Origin: CAYLMG01 sp964464635
GTDB lineage: Bacteria; Planctomycetota; Phycisphaerae; Sedimentisphaerales; Anaerobacaceae
DNA length: 23,585 nt
Assembly: GCA_964464635.1 (NCBI GenBank)
Contig: CAYXGT010000045.1
Location: 1-23,585, forward strand
Direction of reading: 5' to 3'
The translations under genes were made by a program, and so were the position numbers. Position 1 is the stretch's first letter; each line of letters begins with the position of its first letter. Under the pieces are notes generated by a model, which did not search any database, was not told the DNA's origin, and was given only the letters and a program-made list of their open reading frames with translations. This document shows, in pieces, positions 1-7,268 of this stretch.

Positions 1-30
1 GAGCTCTACAAATCAACCCTTTTTATGCAA

Positions 31-220
31 AACAAAGCCAATTCGTACCACGGGCTTCCAGCCCGTGGGTCATTGCTAAGTGTTTGCAATATAACCAGAT
101 ATGTAAATGTACGCCTTGTCGGACTACTCGAAAACGAACCAAAAAACAAAGCCAAACAAAGCCAAAACGAACCCAATTTTAGCCCAAAATTGGCTTTGTT
201 TTTCCAATATTGGCTTTGTT
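31..220. repeat. Dispersed repeat block with direct and inverted AACAAAGCCAA units
   Basis: The 11-mer AACAAAGCCAA occurs at 31-41, 145-155 and 155-165. Its reverse complement TTGGCTTTGTT occurs at 190-200 and 210-220. Between the two orientations lies a palindrome, CCAATTTT (173-180) and AAAATTGG (186-193), so 145-220 can fold into a long nested hairpin. An open reading frame runs through this block into uvrC, but its peptide is low-complexity and made of repeats, and it shows no protein family. From memory, similar 'NKANF'-like translated repeats are scattered through sediment planctomycete genomes; this is recollection, not a search result. The block lies just upstream of the uvrC promoter. 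Confidence 0.6.
48..68. repeat. REP-like perfect hairpin
   Basis: CCACGGGCT (48-56) and AGCCCGTGG (60-68) form a perfect 9-bp stem with a 3-base loop, TCC. No T-run follows on either strand, so it is not a good intrinsic terminator. Short GC-rich palindromes like this are typical of dispersed REP-type elements, and it sits inside the repeat block upstream of uvrC. Confidence 0.55.
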
Positions 221-258
221 TTTCACCGAAAATTGCCGTAAAAAGGCTGACAGAATTG

Positions 259-264
259 TATAAT
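259..264 (+). promoter_or_regulatory. -10 box of uvrC promoter (leaderless layout)
   Basis: A perfect TATAAT ends six bases before the uvrC ATG at 271. The usual distance from -10 to the transcription start would put +1 on the A of the ATG, so the message would have no leader. No Shine-Dalgarno sequence is visible. The -35 is weak: the best is TTGCCG at 233-238 with a long 20-bp spacer. Confidence 0.5.
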
Positions 265-270
265 AGCGCT

Positions 271-1611
271 ATGAATTCGAAAAGTAAGGACAAATTCAGT
301 GATATCCGCGAAAAAATAAAGGGCTTTCCCGCCGGGCCGGGACTGTACTTTATGAAGGACGACAACGACAAGGTTCTTTATATCGGCAAGGCAAAGAACC
401 TTCGCAGCAGAGTAGCAAGCTACTTTCAGCCGGCTGGCGATTTAGCAGGCTCACGCGGGCCCAAAATCGCTGAGATGCTCAATAAGGTAGCTGTGGTGGA
501 TTATCTCGAGACGGCAAACGAGGTCGATGCAGTTCTCAAGGAGGCCCGGCTGATAAAGGATATCCATCCGCAGTACAATACCGACCTCATCGATGACAAG
601 ACATTTCCGTATCTCGAAATCACGACGTCGGACGATTTCCCGGCAATTTATATCACTCGAAAGCCGCGAACCAAAGGCAGCAGGCTCTTCGGCCCGTTCG
701 CAGGTGCAAAGGACCTGCGGGCGGTGCTCGTTGTTCTGCAGAAGATATTCAAGTTCAGAACGTGCAGGCTTGATATCAAAGCAACCGATTCGAATAGGCG
801 GTTTTTTCGGCCTTGTCTTTTATACAGTATCAAGCAATGCACAGCGCCCTGCGCCGATAGAATCAGCAAAGCCGATTACAAAAAAATCATCGCTGACCTT
901 ATCAAGTTTCTAAAATCGAAGCGCTCAACCGTTCTTCGGCAATTGAAAAAACAGATGGAGCAGGCCTCGGCAAACCTTAACTATGAAAAGGCGGCAATGT
1001 TTAGAGACCGCATTAGATTAATTGAACGGCTCGACCGCCGCGGTGAGCCGGAACTGGACGTTCAGCCGGAGGTCTTCGCAGCAGAGCCGGGCGAGGCATT
1101 AGAGAAGCTTCAAAAACTTCTCGAAACGAGCCAGCCGGTACGGCTCATCGAGGGTATCGATATAGCGCATATATCAGGGGCTGAATCGGTGGGCTCGCTG
1201 GTGAAATTCATCGACGGCAGGCCTTTCAAAAGCGGCTACAGGAGATTCAAAATCAAAACCGTCGAGGGCGTTGACGACTACGCGATGATTGCCGAGGTTG
1301 TCAGGCGCAGGTACAAATATGCTATGGCCGGCGAGGAGTTATGGCCTGATTTGATTTTGATAGACGGCGGGCTGGGACAGCTAAATGCAGCAAAAAAGGC
1401 GCTTAAAAAAATGAATGCACCGCAGGTCAAACTCGCCGCCCTTGCCAAAAAAGAGGAGGACCTTTATGTTCTGGACAGCCGCCAGCCGCTGAAATTACCC
1501 AGGACATCGGCTGCTCTTAAGCTTCTGCAATACGTCAGGGACGAGGCACATCGTTTCGCACAGCACTATCATCATATCCTGAGGGACAAAAAAATGCTCA
1601 AAAACAAATAA
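271..1611 (+). CDS. uvrC: UvrABC excinuclease subunit C, short form lacking HhH
   Basis: UvrC makes the dual incision of nucleotide excision repair in the cytoplasm after UvrA/UvrB load it at a lesion. The 446-aa protein has the GIY-YIG nuclease at about 18-105 (GLYFM, YIGKA). Cysteines 165, 182, 190 and 194 match the C-xn-C-x7-C-x3-C set that binds an Fe-S cluster in UvrC. The UVR helix pair that contacts UvrB is near 227-255. An RNase H-like C-terminal nuclease begins near 290, and its catalytic acids and histidine are visible (D297 in GIDIAH, D365 in LIDGG, H427 in RDEAHRF). UvrC is usually about 600 aa. Here the link between UVR and RNase H is very short, and the protein ends at RDKKMLKNK, where the tandem HhH DNA-binding domain normally starts. 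ATG 271 is chosen because the domain starts soon after it; the 82-codon upstream extension is repeat DNA. Confidence 0.93.
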   Translation: MNSKSKDKFSDIREKIKGFPAGPGLYFMKDDNDKVLYIGKAKNLRSRVASYFQPAGDLAGSRGPKIAEMLNKVAVVDYLETANEVDAVLKEARLIKDIHPQYNTDLIDDKTFPYLEITTSDDFPAIYITRKPRTKGSRLFGPFAGAKDLRAVLVVLQKIFKFRTCRLDIKATDSNRRFFRPCLLYSIKQCTAPCADRISKADYKKIIADLIKFLKSKRSTVLRQLKKQMEQASANLNYEKAAMFRDRIRLIERLDRRGEPELDVQPEVFAAEPGEALEKLQKLLETSQPVRLIEGIDIAHISGAESVGSLVKFIDGRPFKSGYRRFKIKTVEGVDDYAMIAEVVRRRYKYAMAGEELWPDLILIDGGLGQLNAAKKALKKMNAPQVKLAALAKKEEDLYVLDSRQPLKLPRTSAALKLLQYVRDEAHRFAQHYHHILRDKKMLKNK

Positions 1612-1638
1612 CTCCACTCCGTAACCGCAGGCCGCTTT

Positions 1639-1737
1639 GGAGGGTGAATATGATGAAAATTAAAGAAAAAATAACTCACTCAGCAACAGTCTTACTCCTA
1701 TCAGCAAAACTAATCTCTCATAACGACTGCCGGCTGG
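1639..1737 (+). other. Possible gene-start remnant: strong SD and signal-like peptide
   Basis: GGAGG at 1639-1643 lies 6 and 9 bases before the ATG codons at 1650 and 1653. The reading frame begins MMKIKEKITHSATVLLLSAK, with a charged start and a short hydrophobic stretch like the front of a signal peptide. From 1738 it runs only as antisense to the well-supported ribD. It may be the stump of a lost exported-protein gene, or chance. I do not recognise a family. Confidence 0.2.
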
Positions 1738-2865
1738 TTAATCAACCTTGTTCAACAAGACTTTTATTCGCACATCATCGTCAAAACCTTTTATGTCAAC
1801 ATAATGCAGGTCAATTTTACCAGCTTTGTTCTTTAAACACTCACCTATCGATGCAATCCCCCTGCCGGCGAGAATCTTCGGTGCAATATAAACAATCACT
1901 TCATCCGCAAGGCCGGCGGATAGAAAGGATGCGATTACCGTCGGGCCGCCCTCGACAAGCAGCCGGTATATTCCATAATTTTTTAACTGGCCAATCACAA
2001 ATTCAAGGTCGCACTTTCCCTGAACGACAGGAGCAGTTAGAAAACGAGCACCTTTTTTCTCGAATTGGCGTACTTTTTCAGGATTTTTTGTTATGGCCTT
2101 TTCGTCAGTGACAATAAGCAAAGGTATTTTGTCGGCCGTGTCTAATAACCGGCAATCCGATGGCGTTTTTAAGTCTGTGTCGAGAATGATTCTCAGCGGC
2201 TTCTTCGCCCTGCCCGGCCGGGCGGTCAATAGAGGGTCATCGGCTATTACGGTATTGACTCCGACGAGTATCGCATCGACCCGGCGGCGGAGCTTGTGGG
2301 CGTCTTTTCGGCTCTTTTCATTCGAAATCCACTTTTTATCTTCACCTTTACCCTGGTCGGCAAAGGCTAATTTACCGTCGATGGATTGTGCCCATTTCAG
2401 GATGACCCAGCAGCAGCCGGTTTTGACAAATTTAAGAAAAGGTGCGTTAAGAATTCTCGCCTGCTGTTCACACAGGCCGGTAACAACTTCGATTCCCGCT
2501 TCTTTTAGTTTCTTTACTCCCCTGCCGAGGGCGTGTTCCGACGGGTCGAGCATAGCGACAAAAACTTTTACGATTTTATTCTGTATAAGCCGGTCAACAC
2601 AAGGCGGTGTTTTGCCTAAGTGGCAGCAAGGTTCGAGGGTAACATATAAAATAGAGCCTTTCGGGTCATTGCCTTTTTTAATGCAATCGTCGAGCGCATT
2701 TATCTCGGCGTGCGGGCCTCCGAATTTTTTATGGTATCCTCTGCCGATAACTTTGCCACTCTTAACCAGGACAGCACCGACAGGCGGGTTCGGCTCGACA
2801 GAGCCGATACCTTTTTCGGCGAGCCTGAGGGCGGTGAGCATAAATTTTTCGTCGGTAATATTCAC
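1738..2865 (-). CDS. ribD: Bifunctional riboflavin deaminase/reductase RibD
   Basis: RibD carries out two successive steps of riboflavin synthesis: deamination of the diaminopyrimidine phosphate, then NADPH-dependent reduction of the ribosyl chain. The 375-aa length is normal. The N-terminal zinc deaminase shows HAE at 52-54 and the second zinc motif, EPCCHLGKTPPC, at about 78-89. The reductase domain from about 150 shows KWAQSIDGKLA, the ILVGVNTVIADDPLLTAR region and LLVEGGP. The start codon is GTG (2865-2863), two bases after the ligA stop, so translation is probably coupled to ligA and both genes share one transcript. A later ATG (residue 9) would cut into the first conserved helix and is less likely. 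No other rib gene is in the window. Confidence 0.95.
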   Translation of the reverse strand: MNITDEKFMLTALRLAEKGIGSVEPNPPVGAVLVKSGKVIGRGYHKKFGGPHAEINALDDCIKKGNDPKGSILYVTLEPCCHLGKTPPCVDRLIQNKIVKVFVAMLDPSEHALGRGVKKLKEAGIEVVTGLCEQQARILNAPFLKFVKTGCCWVILKWAQSIDGKLAFADQGKGEDKKWISNEKSRKDAHKLRRRVDAILVGVNTVIADDPLLTARPGRAKKPLRIILDTDLKTPSDCRLLDTADKIPLLIVTDEKAITKNPEKVRQFEKKGARFLTAPVVQGKCDLEFVIGQLKNYGIYRLLVEGGPTVIASFLSAGLADEVIVYIAPKILAGRGIASIGECLKNKAGKIDLHYVDIKGFDDDVRIKVLLNKVD

Positions 2866-2867
2866 TT

Positions 2868-4871
2868 TCAGGCTCTGCCAATCATTTCGAGGAATTGTTT
2901 TTCGTTTATAATTTTAACGCCGAGCTTTTTGGCCTTATCGAGCTTGCTGCCGGGATTGTCGCCAGCAAGGACGAAATCTGTCTTTTTGCTTACGGAGGAT
3001 GCTGATTTTCCGCCGGCTTCTTTTATTGTCTGTTCTGCCTGCTGGCGAGAGAAGTTTTCAAGTGTGCCGGTGACAACGATGGTTTTACCTGCCAGTTTAT
3101 CAGAACGCTTCATCCTGTGGTGCTTTGGTTTCAGGCCCGCGGACAGCAATTCGTCAATGACTTTTCTATTCACCGGGTTTTTGAAATATTCATAGATGCT
3201 TTCAGCCATAGTCGTGCCTATCTGTTCGATTTCTTCGAGCTGCTGAATATCGGCTCGGATTAAAGCATCAAGAGAGCCGAAATGCTCCGCCAAAATCTGT
3301 GCGGACTCGCTGCCGATATGGCGAATACCCAAAGCGGCTATGAGGCGCCATAACGGCTGAGACTTGCTCGCTTCTATCGCGTCGATGACGTTTTGTGCAC
3401 TCTTTTCAGCCATTCTTTCCAAATCTATAAGGTCGGATTTTTGCAGTTTATAGATATCTGCGAAGCTCCTGACCAGAGACGAATCGACAAGCTGGTCTAT
3501 CAAGGCTGTTCCCAGATGCTCGATATCCATCTGGGATCTGCCTGCAAAATATCTCAACCGCTCCCTGAGCTGACCAAAACAATCAGGATTAACGCAGCGG
3601 ATGTAAACGCCGTTTTCATCTTTTTGGACAGTCCCGCCGCAATTGGGACATTTTTTCGGAACCTGGAAAGGCTTAGCGTTCGGCGGTCTTAGTTTCTTTT
3701 TGACCTCGATAACCTGCGGTATAATCTCGCCGGCCTTTTCGATTACAACTGTATCACCGATCCTTACATCGAGGCGCCTTATCTCATCAAAGTTATGCAG
3801 GGTGGCTCTTCTGACTGTAGTGCCGGCGAGCTGAACGGACGCAAGGTTTGCAACAGGCGTCAGGGTTCCGGTTTTTCCGACCTGAACGGCGATAGACTCA
3901 ATTTTCGTTTCCGCCTTTTCCGCAGGGAACTTAAAAGAGATGCACCAACGCGGCGCCCTGCCGGTCGCGCCGAGCAGCTCATGCTGGTCGAGGCGATTTA
4001 CCTTTATGACCATTCCGTCGATTTGATAATCGAGCTTCGATTTTTTCTCAGACCAGCCAAGACAAATATCGATTACCTCGTTTATATCTTTCGCTTTTTT
4101 AATATCAGGATTAACGGGCAGGCCGAATTTTTTAAATCTCTGCAGAAGCTGGAAGTGCTCCTGGGCAACAGGCTCGGAAACTTCGCCGATTGAATAAGCA
4201 AAGAAGGAAAGATTTCTCTGCGCGGTTGTTCTGGCATCGAGCAGTTTCAGTGAGCCGGCTGCTGCGTTCCGAGGATTTGCGAAGGCGGGCTCATCGGCTT
4301 CGACGCGCAGGTGATTGAGCTCGATAAAAGATTTGGTCGGCATATAGACCTCGCCTCGGACCTCGATAATTTCAGGCACTTTATCGGCATCCACAAGGAC
4401 AAGCGGCACAGCTTTTATGGTTCTGACATTTGCAGTGACATCATCACCCGTCGTTCCATCGCCCCGCGTCGCAGCGGTAGCAAGTGAGCCTTTTTCATAT
4501 CGAAGGCTGATTGCCATGCCGTCGATTTTCAGCTCGACGACATAGTCATAATCACTGCTCTGAAGAGTTTTGGCGACGCGCTTGTCAAATTCACGCAGCT
4601 CATCGGCGCTATAAGTATTATCGATGCTGAGCATAGGCAGTGCGTGGCGGACACTTTTGAAAGCCGCGAGCGGTTTCTCGGAAACCCGCTGGGTCGGTGA
4701 ATCGGCTGTGATTAATTCAGGGTGCTTTGCTTCAAGCTCTTTAAGCTCGGCAAAAAGCTTGTCGTACCGGCGGTCGCTTATTTTCGGCTGATTGAGGACA
4801 TAATAAAGGTAGTCGTGTCCCCGGATTTCTTTACGGAGCTGCTCAATTTGTTTTTTCACGCTTTCAGCCAT
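2868..4871 (-). CDS. ligA: NAD-dependent DNA ligase LigA
   Basis: LigA seals nicks in replication and repair using NAD+. The 667-aa length is typical. The order is: Ia domain (first ~70 residues, YDKLF region), adenylation domain with the nucleotide-accepting lysine K115 in VVELKIDG, OB fold around 320-400, a zinc finger with cysteines 408, 411, 426 and 431, helix-hairpin-helix repeats to about 580, and a C-terminal BRCT domain from about 590 (LAGKTIVVTGTLENF). All expected parts are present. It is the first gene of a two-gene operon with ribD. ATG 4871 is the only sensible start. No Shine-Dalgarno sequence precedes it, and a good promoter ends nine bases upstream. Confidence 0.97.
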   Translation of the reverse strand: MAESVKKQIEQLRKEIRGHDYLYYVLNQPKISDRRYDKLFAELKELEAKHPELITADSPTQRVSEKPLAAFKSVRHALPMLSIDNTYSADELREFDKRVAKTLQSSDYDYVVELKIDGMAISLRYEKGSLATAATRGDGTTGDDVTANVRTIKAVPLVLVDADKVPEIIEVRGEVYMPTKSFIELNHLRVEADEPAFANPRNAAAGSLKLLDARTTAQRNLSFFAYSIGEVSEPVAQEHFQLLQRFKKFGLPVNPDIKKAKDINEVIDICLGWSEKKSKLDYQIDGMVIKVNRLDQHELLGATGRAPRWCISFKFPAEKAETKIESIAVQVGKTGTLTPVANLASVQLAGTTVRRATLHNFDEIRRLDVRIGDTVVIEKAGEIIPQVIEVKKKLRPPNAKPFQVPKKCPNCGGTVQKDENGVYIRCVNPDCFGQLRERLRYFAGRSQMDIEHLGTALIDQLVDSSLVRSFADIYKLQKSDLIDLERMAEKSAQNVIDAIEASKSQPLWRLIAALGIRHIGSESAQILAEHFGSLDALIRADIQQLEEIEQIGTTMAESIYEYFKNPVNRKVIDELLSAGLKPKHHRMKRSDKLAGKTIVVTGTLENFSRQQAEQTIKEAGGKSASSVSKKTDFVLAGDNPGSKLDKAKKLGVKIINEKQFLEMIGRA

Positions 4872-4880
4872 AACGATTAA

Positions 4881-4909
4881 CTTATACGCTGTTTTAGTCA
4901 GTTTTGCAA
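4881..4909 (-). promoter_or_regulatory. Sigma-70-type promoter of ligA-ribD
   Basis: Read on the minus strand, TTGCAA (4909-4904) is followed after exactly 17 bases by TATAAG (4886-4881). The expected transcription start is near 4874, about three bases before the ligA ATG at 4871. The mRNA would be nearly leaderless, which agrees with the absence of a Shine-Dalgarno sequence. Confidence 0.55.
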
Positions 4910-5167
4910 TAGGCCAACTGCCTTTAAGCTAATGACAATTATGTAAAAGCAGCCTGCAAGAGCCACCGGAGAAAATAAAAAAATTGAATTTAGAAAAAAC
5001 AAAATATGCTTGCATCGGCATTGTAAAAGCATTATTATGGCGGCAATAAACTTAAAAGAAATGATCTTGACAGAAACGAAAGCGGCACCAAAAAATAACG
5101 TGATAAGCGACAGTTAATATTCGCCTCGCCTCTTTTCACTATCATTTCTGTAATTTTCCAAAACCTT
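4910..5167. other. Intergenic region between divergent ligA and the flavoprotein gene
   Basis: The ligA-to-flavoprotein gap (4872-5184) holds the ligA promoter at one end and the flavoprotein -10 at the other. The middle is AT-rich. It contains a promoter-like pair on the plus strand, TTGCAT (5010-5015) and TATTAT (5033-5038) with a 17-bp spacer, and a 10-base direct repeat TGTAAAAGCA at 4942-4951 and 5022-5031. A 26-codon frame opens at ATG 5037, but it overlaps that -10 and has no Shine-Dalgarno sequence. I see no RNA gene here. Confidence 0.35.
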
Positions 5168-5173
5168 TATAAT
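5168..5173 (+). promoter_or_regulatory. -10 box before the nitronate monooxygenase-like gene
   Basis: A perfect TATAAT ends 11 bases before the GTG at 5185 and 26 bases before the ATG at 5200. The expected +1 is near 5180. The -35 region (TTTCTG, 5145-5150) is poor. Which start is used decides whether this message is also almost leaderless. Confidence 0.45.
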
Positions 5174-5184
5174 CAAGGTGCCTT

Positions 5185-6297
5185 GTGTATATAAAAAGTA
5201 TGCCTGTGCTGAGAATTGGCGAGTTGGAAATATGCCCCCCTATAATCCAGGGGGGTATGGGTATCAGGATATCAATGTCGAATCTTGCTTCAGCAGTTGC
5301 AAATACGGGGTGTGTTGGAGTTATAGCCAGTGCCGGCCTTGGGAACTTTGAGAAGTTTGCAGACCAAGACTTTGCGAAAGTCAACGAAGAGGCGCTAATA
5401 GCAGAAATCAGAAAAGCAAAGAGCAAAACCCGCGGGATAATCGGCGTCAATATAATGGTCGCTCTTACAGATTATGAAAATCATATCAAGGCTGCTGTTG
5501 AAGAAGACGTCGATGTTATAATTTCGGGAGCTGGGCTGCCTCTGAGCTTACCACAATATGTTAACAGTAAAGGCACCAAGCTTGTTCCGGTTGTTTCATC
5601 AGCAAGGGCGTTCAGCATTATCTGCAAACGATGGAAAAATCGCTTCAACAGACTTCCGGATGCGGTAATTGTAGAGGGTGCCAAAGCAGGTGGACATCTG
5701 GGCTATTCGTACGAGGAGCTAACCAGCGAAAGAACAATGAGTCTTGAACAAACGGTCATAGAAGTGGTCAGAGCAGCCGGCTGCTTCGAACCACATATAC
5801 CAGTTATCGCAGCAGGAGGGATTTTTGACGGAAACGACATAGCCAGATTTCTTAAATTAGGAGCCGGTGGTGTCCAGATGGCGACCCGCTTTGTGTGCAC
5901 AGATGAATGCGATGCCCACGAAAATTTCAAGATCGCTTACCTGAAAGCGAGAGCCGAGGATATAACGATTATCCAAAGCCCTGTAGGATTACCCGGAAGA
6001 GTTATAAACAATCATTTTGTGGAAAGAATAAAGGCGGGCAAAACCATACCATTCAGATGCAGCTATCATTGTCTCAAGACATGTGAGCCTGAAACAGCTC
6101 CATATTGCATCGCGGAGGTTCTGGCGAAAGCAGCGTCAGGGAAACTTGATGAATCATTCGTATTTGCCGGCTCAAACGCCTACAGGTGTAATGAAATCAT
6201 ACCTGTAAGAACACTTGTTGAGCAGCTGGTTGCAGAACTTAGAATGAATCTTTTACCAAAAAATAAGCGCCCCGGGCAGGCTCAAACCGTAACATAG
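5185..6297 (+). CDS. Nitronate monooxygenase / FabK-like flavoprotein
   Basis: This is an FMN-dependent TIM-barrel enzyme of the nitronate monooxygenase/2-nitropropane dioxygenase family, which also contains the enoyl-ACP reductase FabK. The 370-aa protein has PIIQGGMG at 19-26, the His-bearing segment VEGAKAGGHLGY (His171, the position of the catalytic base in nitronate monooxygenases) and the phosphate-binding stretch IAAGGIFDG followed by LGAGGVQMATRF. A C-terminal part has four close cysteines (292, 296, 300, 308) in CSYHCLKTC and YC, a pattern I associate with a long, mostly anaerobe version of the family. Substrate cannot be read from sequence. The start is uncertain: GTG 5185 has AAGGTG four bases upstream, while ATG 5200 gives MPVLRIGELE, closer to how relatives begin. 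It is monocistronic by spacing. Confidence 0.88.
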   Translation: MYIKSMPVLRIGELEICPPIIQGGMGIRISMSNLASAVANTGCVGVIASAGLGNFEKFADQDFAKVNEEALIAEIRKAKSKTRGIIGVNIMVALTDYENHIKAAVEEDVDVIISGAGLPLSLPQYVNSKGTKLVPVVSSARAFSIICKRWKNRFNRLPDAVIVEGAKAGGHLGYSYEELTSERTMSLEQTVIEVVRAAGCFEPHIPVIAAGGIFDGNDIARFLKLGAGGVQMATRFVCTDECDAHENFKIAYLKARAEDITIIQSPVGLPGRVINNHFVERIKAGKTIPFRCSYHCLKTCEPETAPYCIAEVLAKAASGKLDESFVFAGSNAYRCNEIIPVRTLVEQLVAELRMNLLPKNKRPGQAQTVT

Positions 6298-6444
6298 TGA
6301 TTCATGCAGAAAAGGATGAAATTTGAATTTAACAAATCCGGAAAGGTTTTCGAAGCAGAGAACCAATAGAAAAAAGAAAGCTGTAAATAATGACGCTAAT
6401 TTTAGAATGAATATTTAAGGCCAAATTTAGAAAGGGAAATCGAG

Positions 6445-6765
6445 ATAAACATTTATGTTGGTAACTTGTCGCGTGATGTTAACGAAGACGGGCTGCGTGA
6501 GGCATTTGATGCTTTCGGGGAGGTTGATTCGGTCAATATTATAAAGGATAAATTCAGCGGCGAGTCAAGAGGGTTTGGATTTGTAATGATGCGTTCGCAA
6601 CAAGAGGCGTTAAATGCGATTGAAGGAATGAACAATAAAGAACTGAACGGTCTGAATATCACAGTCAGCGAGGCTCATTCCCGACCTTCTAATCGCAGGA
6701 AGAGTTTCAACAGTCGCGGCGGCTCGAGCAACAGGCGCGGTGATAGCGGCGGGCGCAGATACTGA
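6445..6765 (+). CDS. Small RRM-type RNA-binding protein, apparent ATA start
   Basis: This is a single RNA recognition motif followed by a Gly/Arg/Ser-rich tail, like the short RRM proteins of cyanobacteria and planctomycetes linked to cold and RNA handling. RNP2 is IYVGNL near the N-terminus and RNP1 is RGFGFVMM, with Met replacing the usual final aromatic. The tail (RPSNRRKSFNSRGG and onward) is basic and probably disordered. The protein is 106 aa if it starts at 6445. The family begins MNIYVGNLS, and the codons giving NIYVGNLS are present (from 6448), but the preceding codon is ATA. The frame has no ATG or GTG between the upstream stop at 6403 and TTG 6466. Starting at TTG 6466 would delete the first beta strand. 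AAGGGA at 6432-6437 is well placed for 6445. Confidence 0.82.
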   Translation: MNIYVGNLSRDVNEDGLREAFDAFGEVDSVNIIKDKFSGESRGFGFVMMRSQQEALNAIEGMNNKELNGLNITVSEAHSRPSNRRKSFNSRGGSSNRRGDSGGRRY

Positions 6766-7045
6766 CAATCAGATTCAGACATTTTGAAATTATTTTAAGG
6801 TGAAGTATTTTACAGTGATACAAGAAAGTGGCTCCTCTGAGATTTGTCGAAAGGTAGGAGCGGCTACAACATACACAAAATAGATTTGCAGACACAGCCT
6901 GATATTATCTTACCTGTCTGTATCAGCCTACAACAGGGCCTCTATGAGCTAAGCGGTAATGCCGACAAATAGAGGTTGAACTTAATACCCGAAGGTTTTT
7001 ATAATTATGGCCAGCAAAATTTTTATTATGGTAAGGGATTTTACT
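6766..7045. other. Gene-free stretch with two small dyads
   Basis: No convincing gene is seen. GCTCCT (6831-6836) pairs with AGGAGC (6856-6861), and CCTCTAT (6939-6945) pairs with ATAGAGG (6969-6975) around a smaller CGG/CCG stem. Neither is followed by a T-run, so I cannot call a terminator for the RRM gene. The short frames across it have no recognisable family. Confidence 0.3.
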
Positions 7046-7252
7046 ATGAAGAAAAAGCTTTTCTGCATTTTTACGACCATATTCATTTGCACAAGTGCTC
7101 CAGGTTATGACCGGATTACGGGACTGGGATTCGCGAGCAGAAGCGAGGTTATCGCTCAAAACGGTATGGCGTACACTTCGCAGCCTTTAGCAACACAGGT
7201 TGCTTTGGATATATTGAAAAAAGGAAGAGCAGAAATAGTGTTGAGTGTTTAG
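7046..7252 (+). pseudogene. ggt: N-terminal remnant of gamma-glutamyltransferase
   Basis: ATG 7046 follows AAGGGA (7033-7038) at normal spacing and opens with a signal peptide (MKKKLFCIFTTIFICTSAPG). The next part, roughly SEVIAQNGMAYTSQPLATQVALDILKKG taken in pieces, matches the start of mature gamma-glutamyltransferases, where the pattern 'GMV-TS-PLA---ALDILKKGGNAVDAA' is conserved. It breaks exactly at KKG: the next residues are RAEIVLSV and a stop. A whole enzyme needs over 500 aa including a catalytic Thr, and no further piece is present before the next gene. It is most likely a truncated remnant; a short exported peptide is possible but less likely. Confidence 0.6.
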
Positions 7253-7268
7253 CCTTAAGTTTCTAGTT

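Noticed and set aside
25..270. N-terminal extension of the uvrC frame
   Set aside because: It consists of dispersed repeats, has no UvrC similarity, and contains the likely promoter; ATG 271 gives the family N-terminus.
1738..4871. Long frames antisense to ribD and ligA (for example 2093-2911 plus strand)
   Set aside because: The opposite strand has full-length recognised enzymes with all motifs; the antisense peptides are Ser/Arg-rich shadows.
5037..5117. 26-codon ORF before the flavoprotein gene
   Set aside because: Its ATG overlaps the only plausible -10, there is no Shine-Dalgarno sequence, and no family is recognised.
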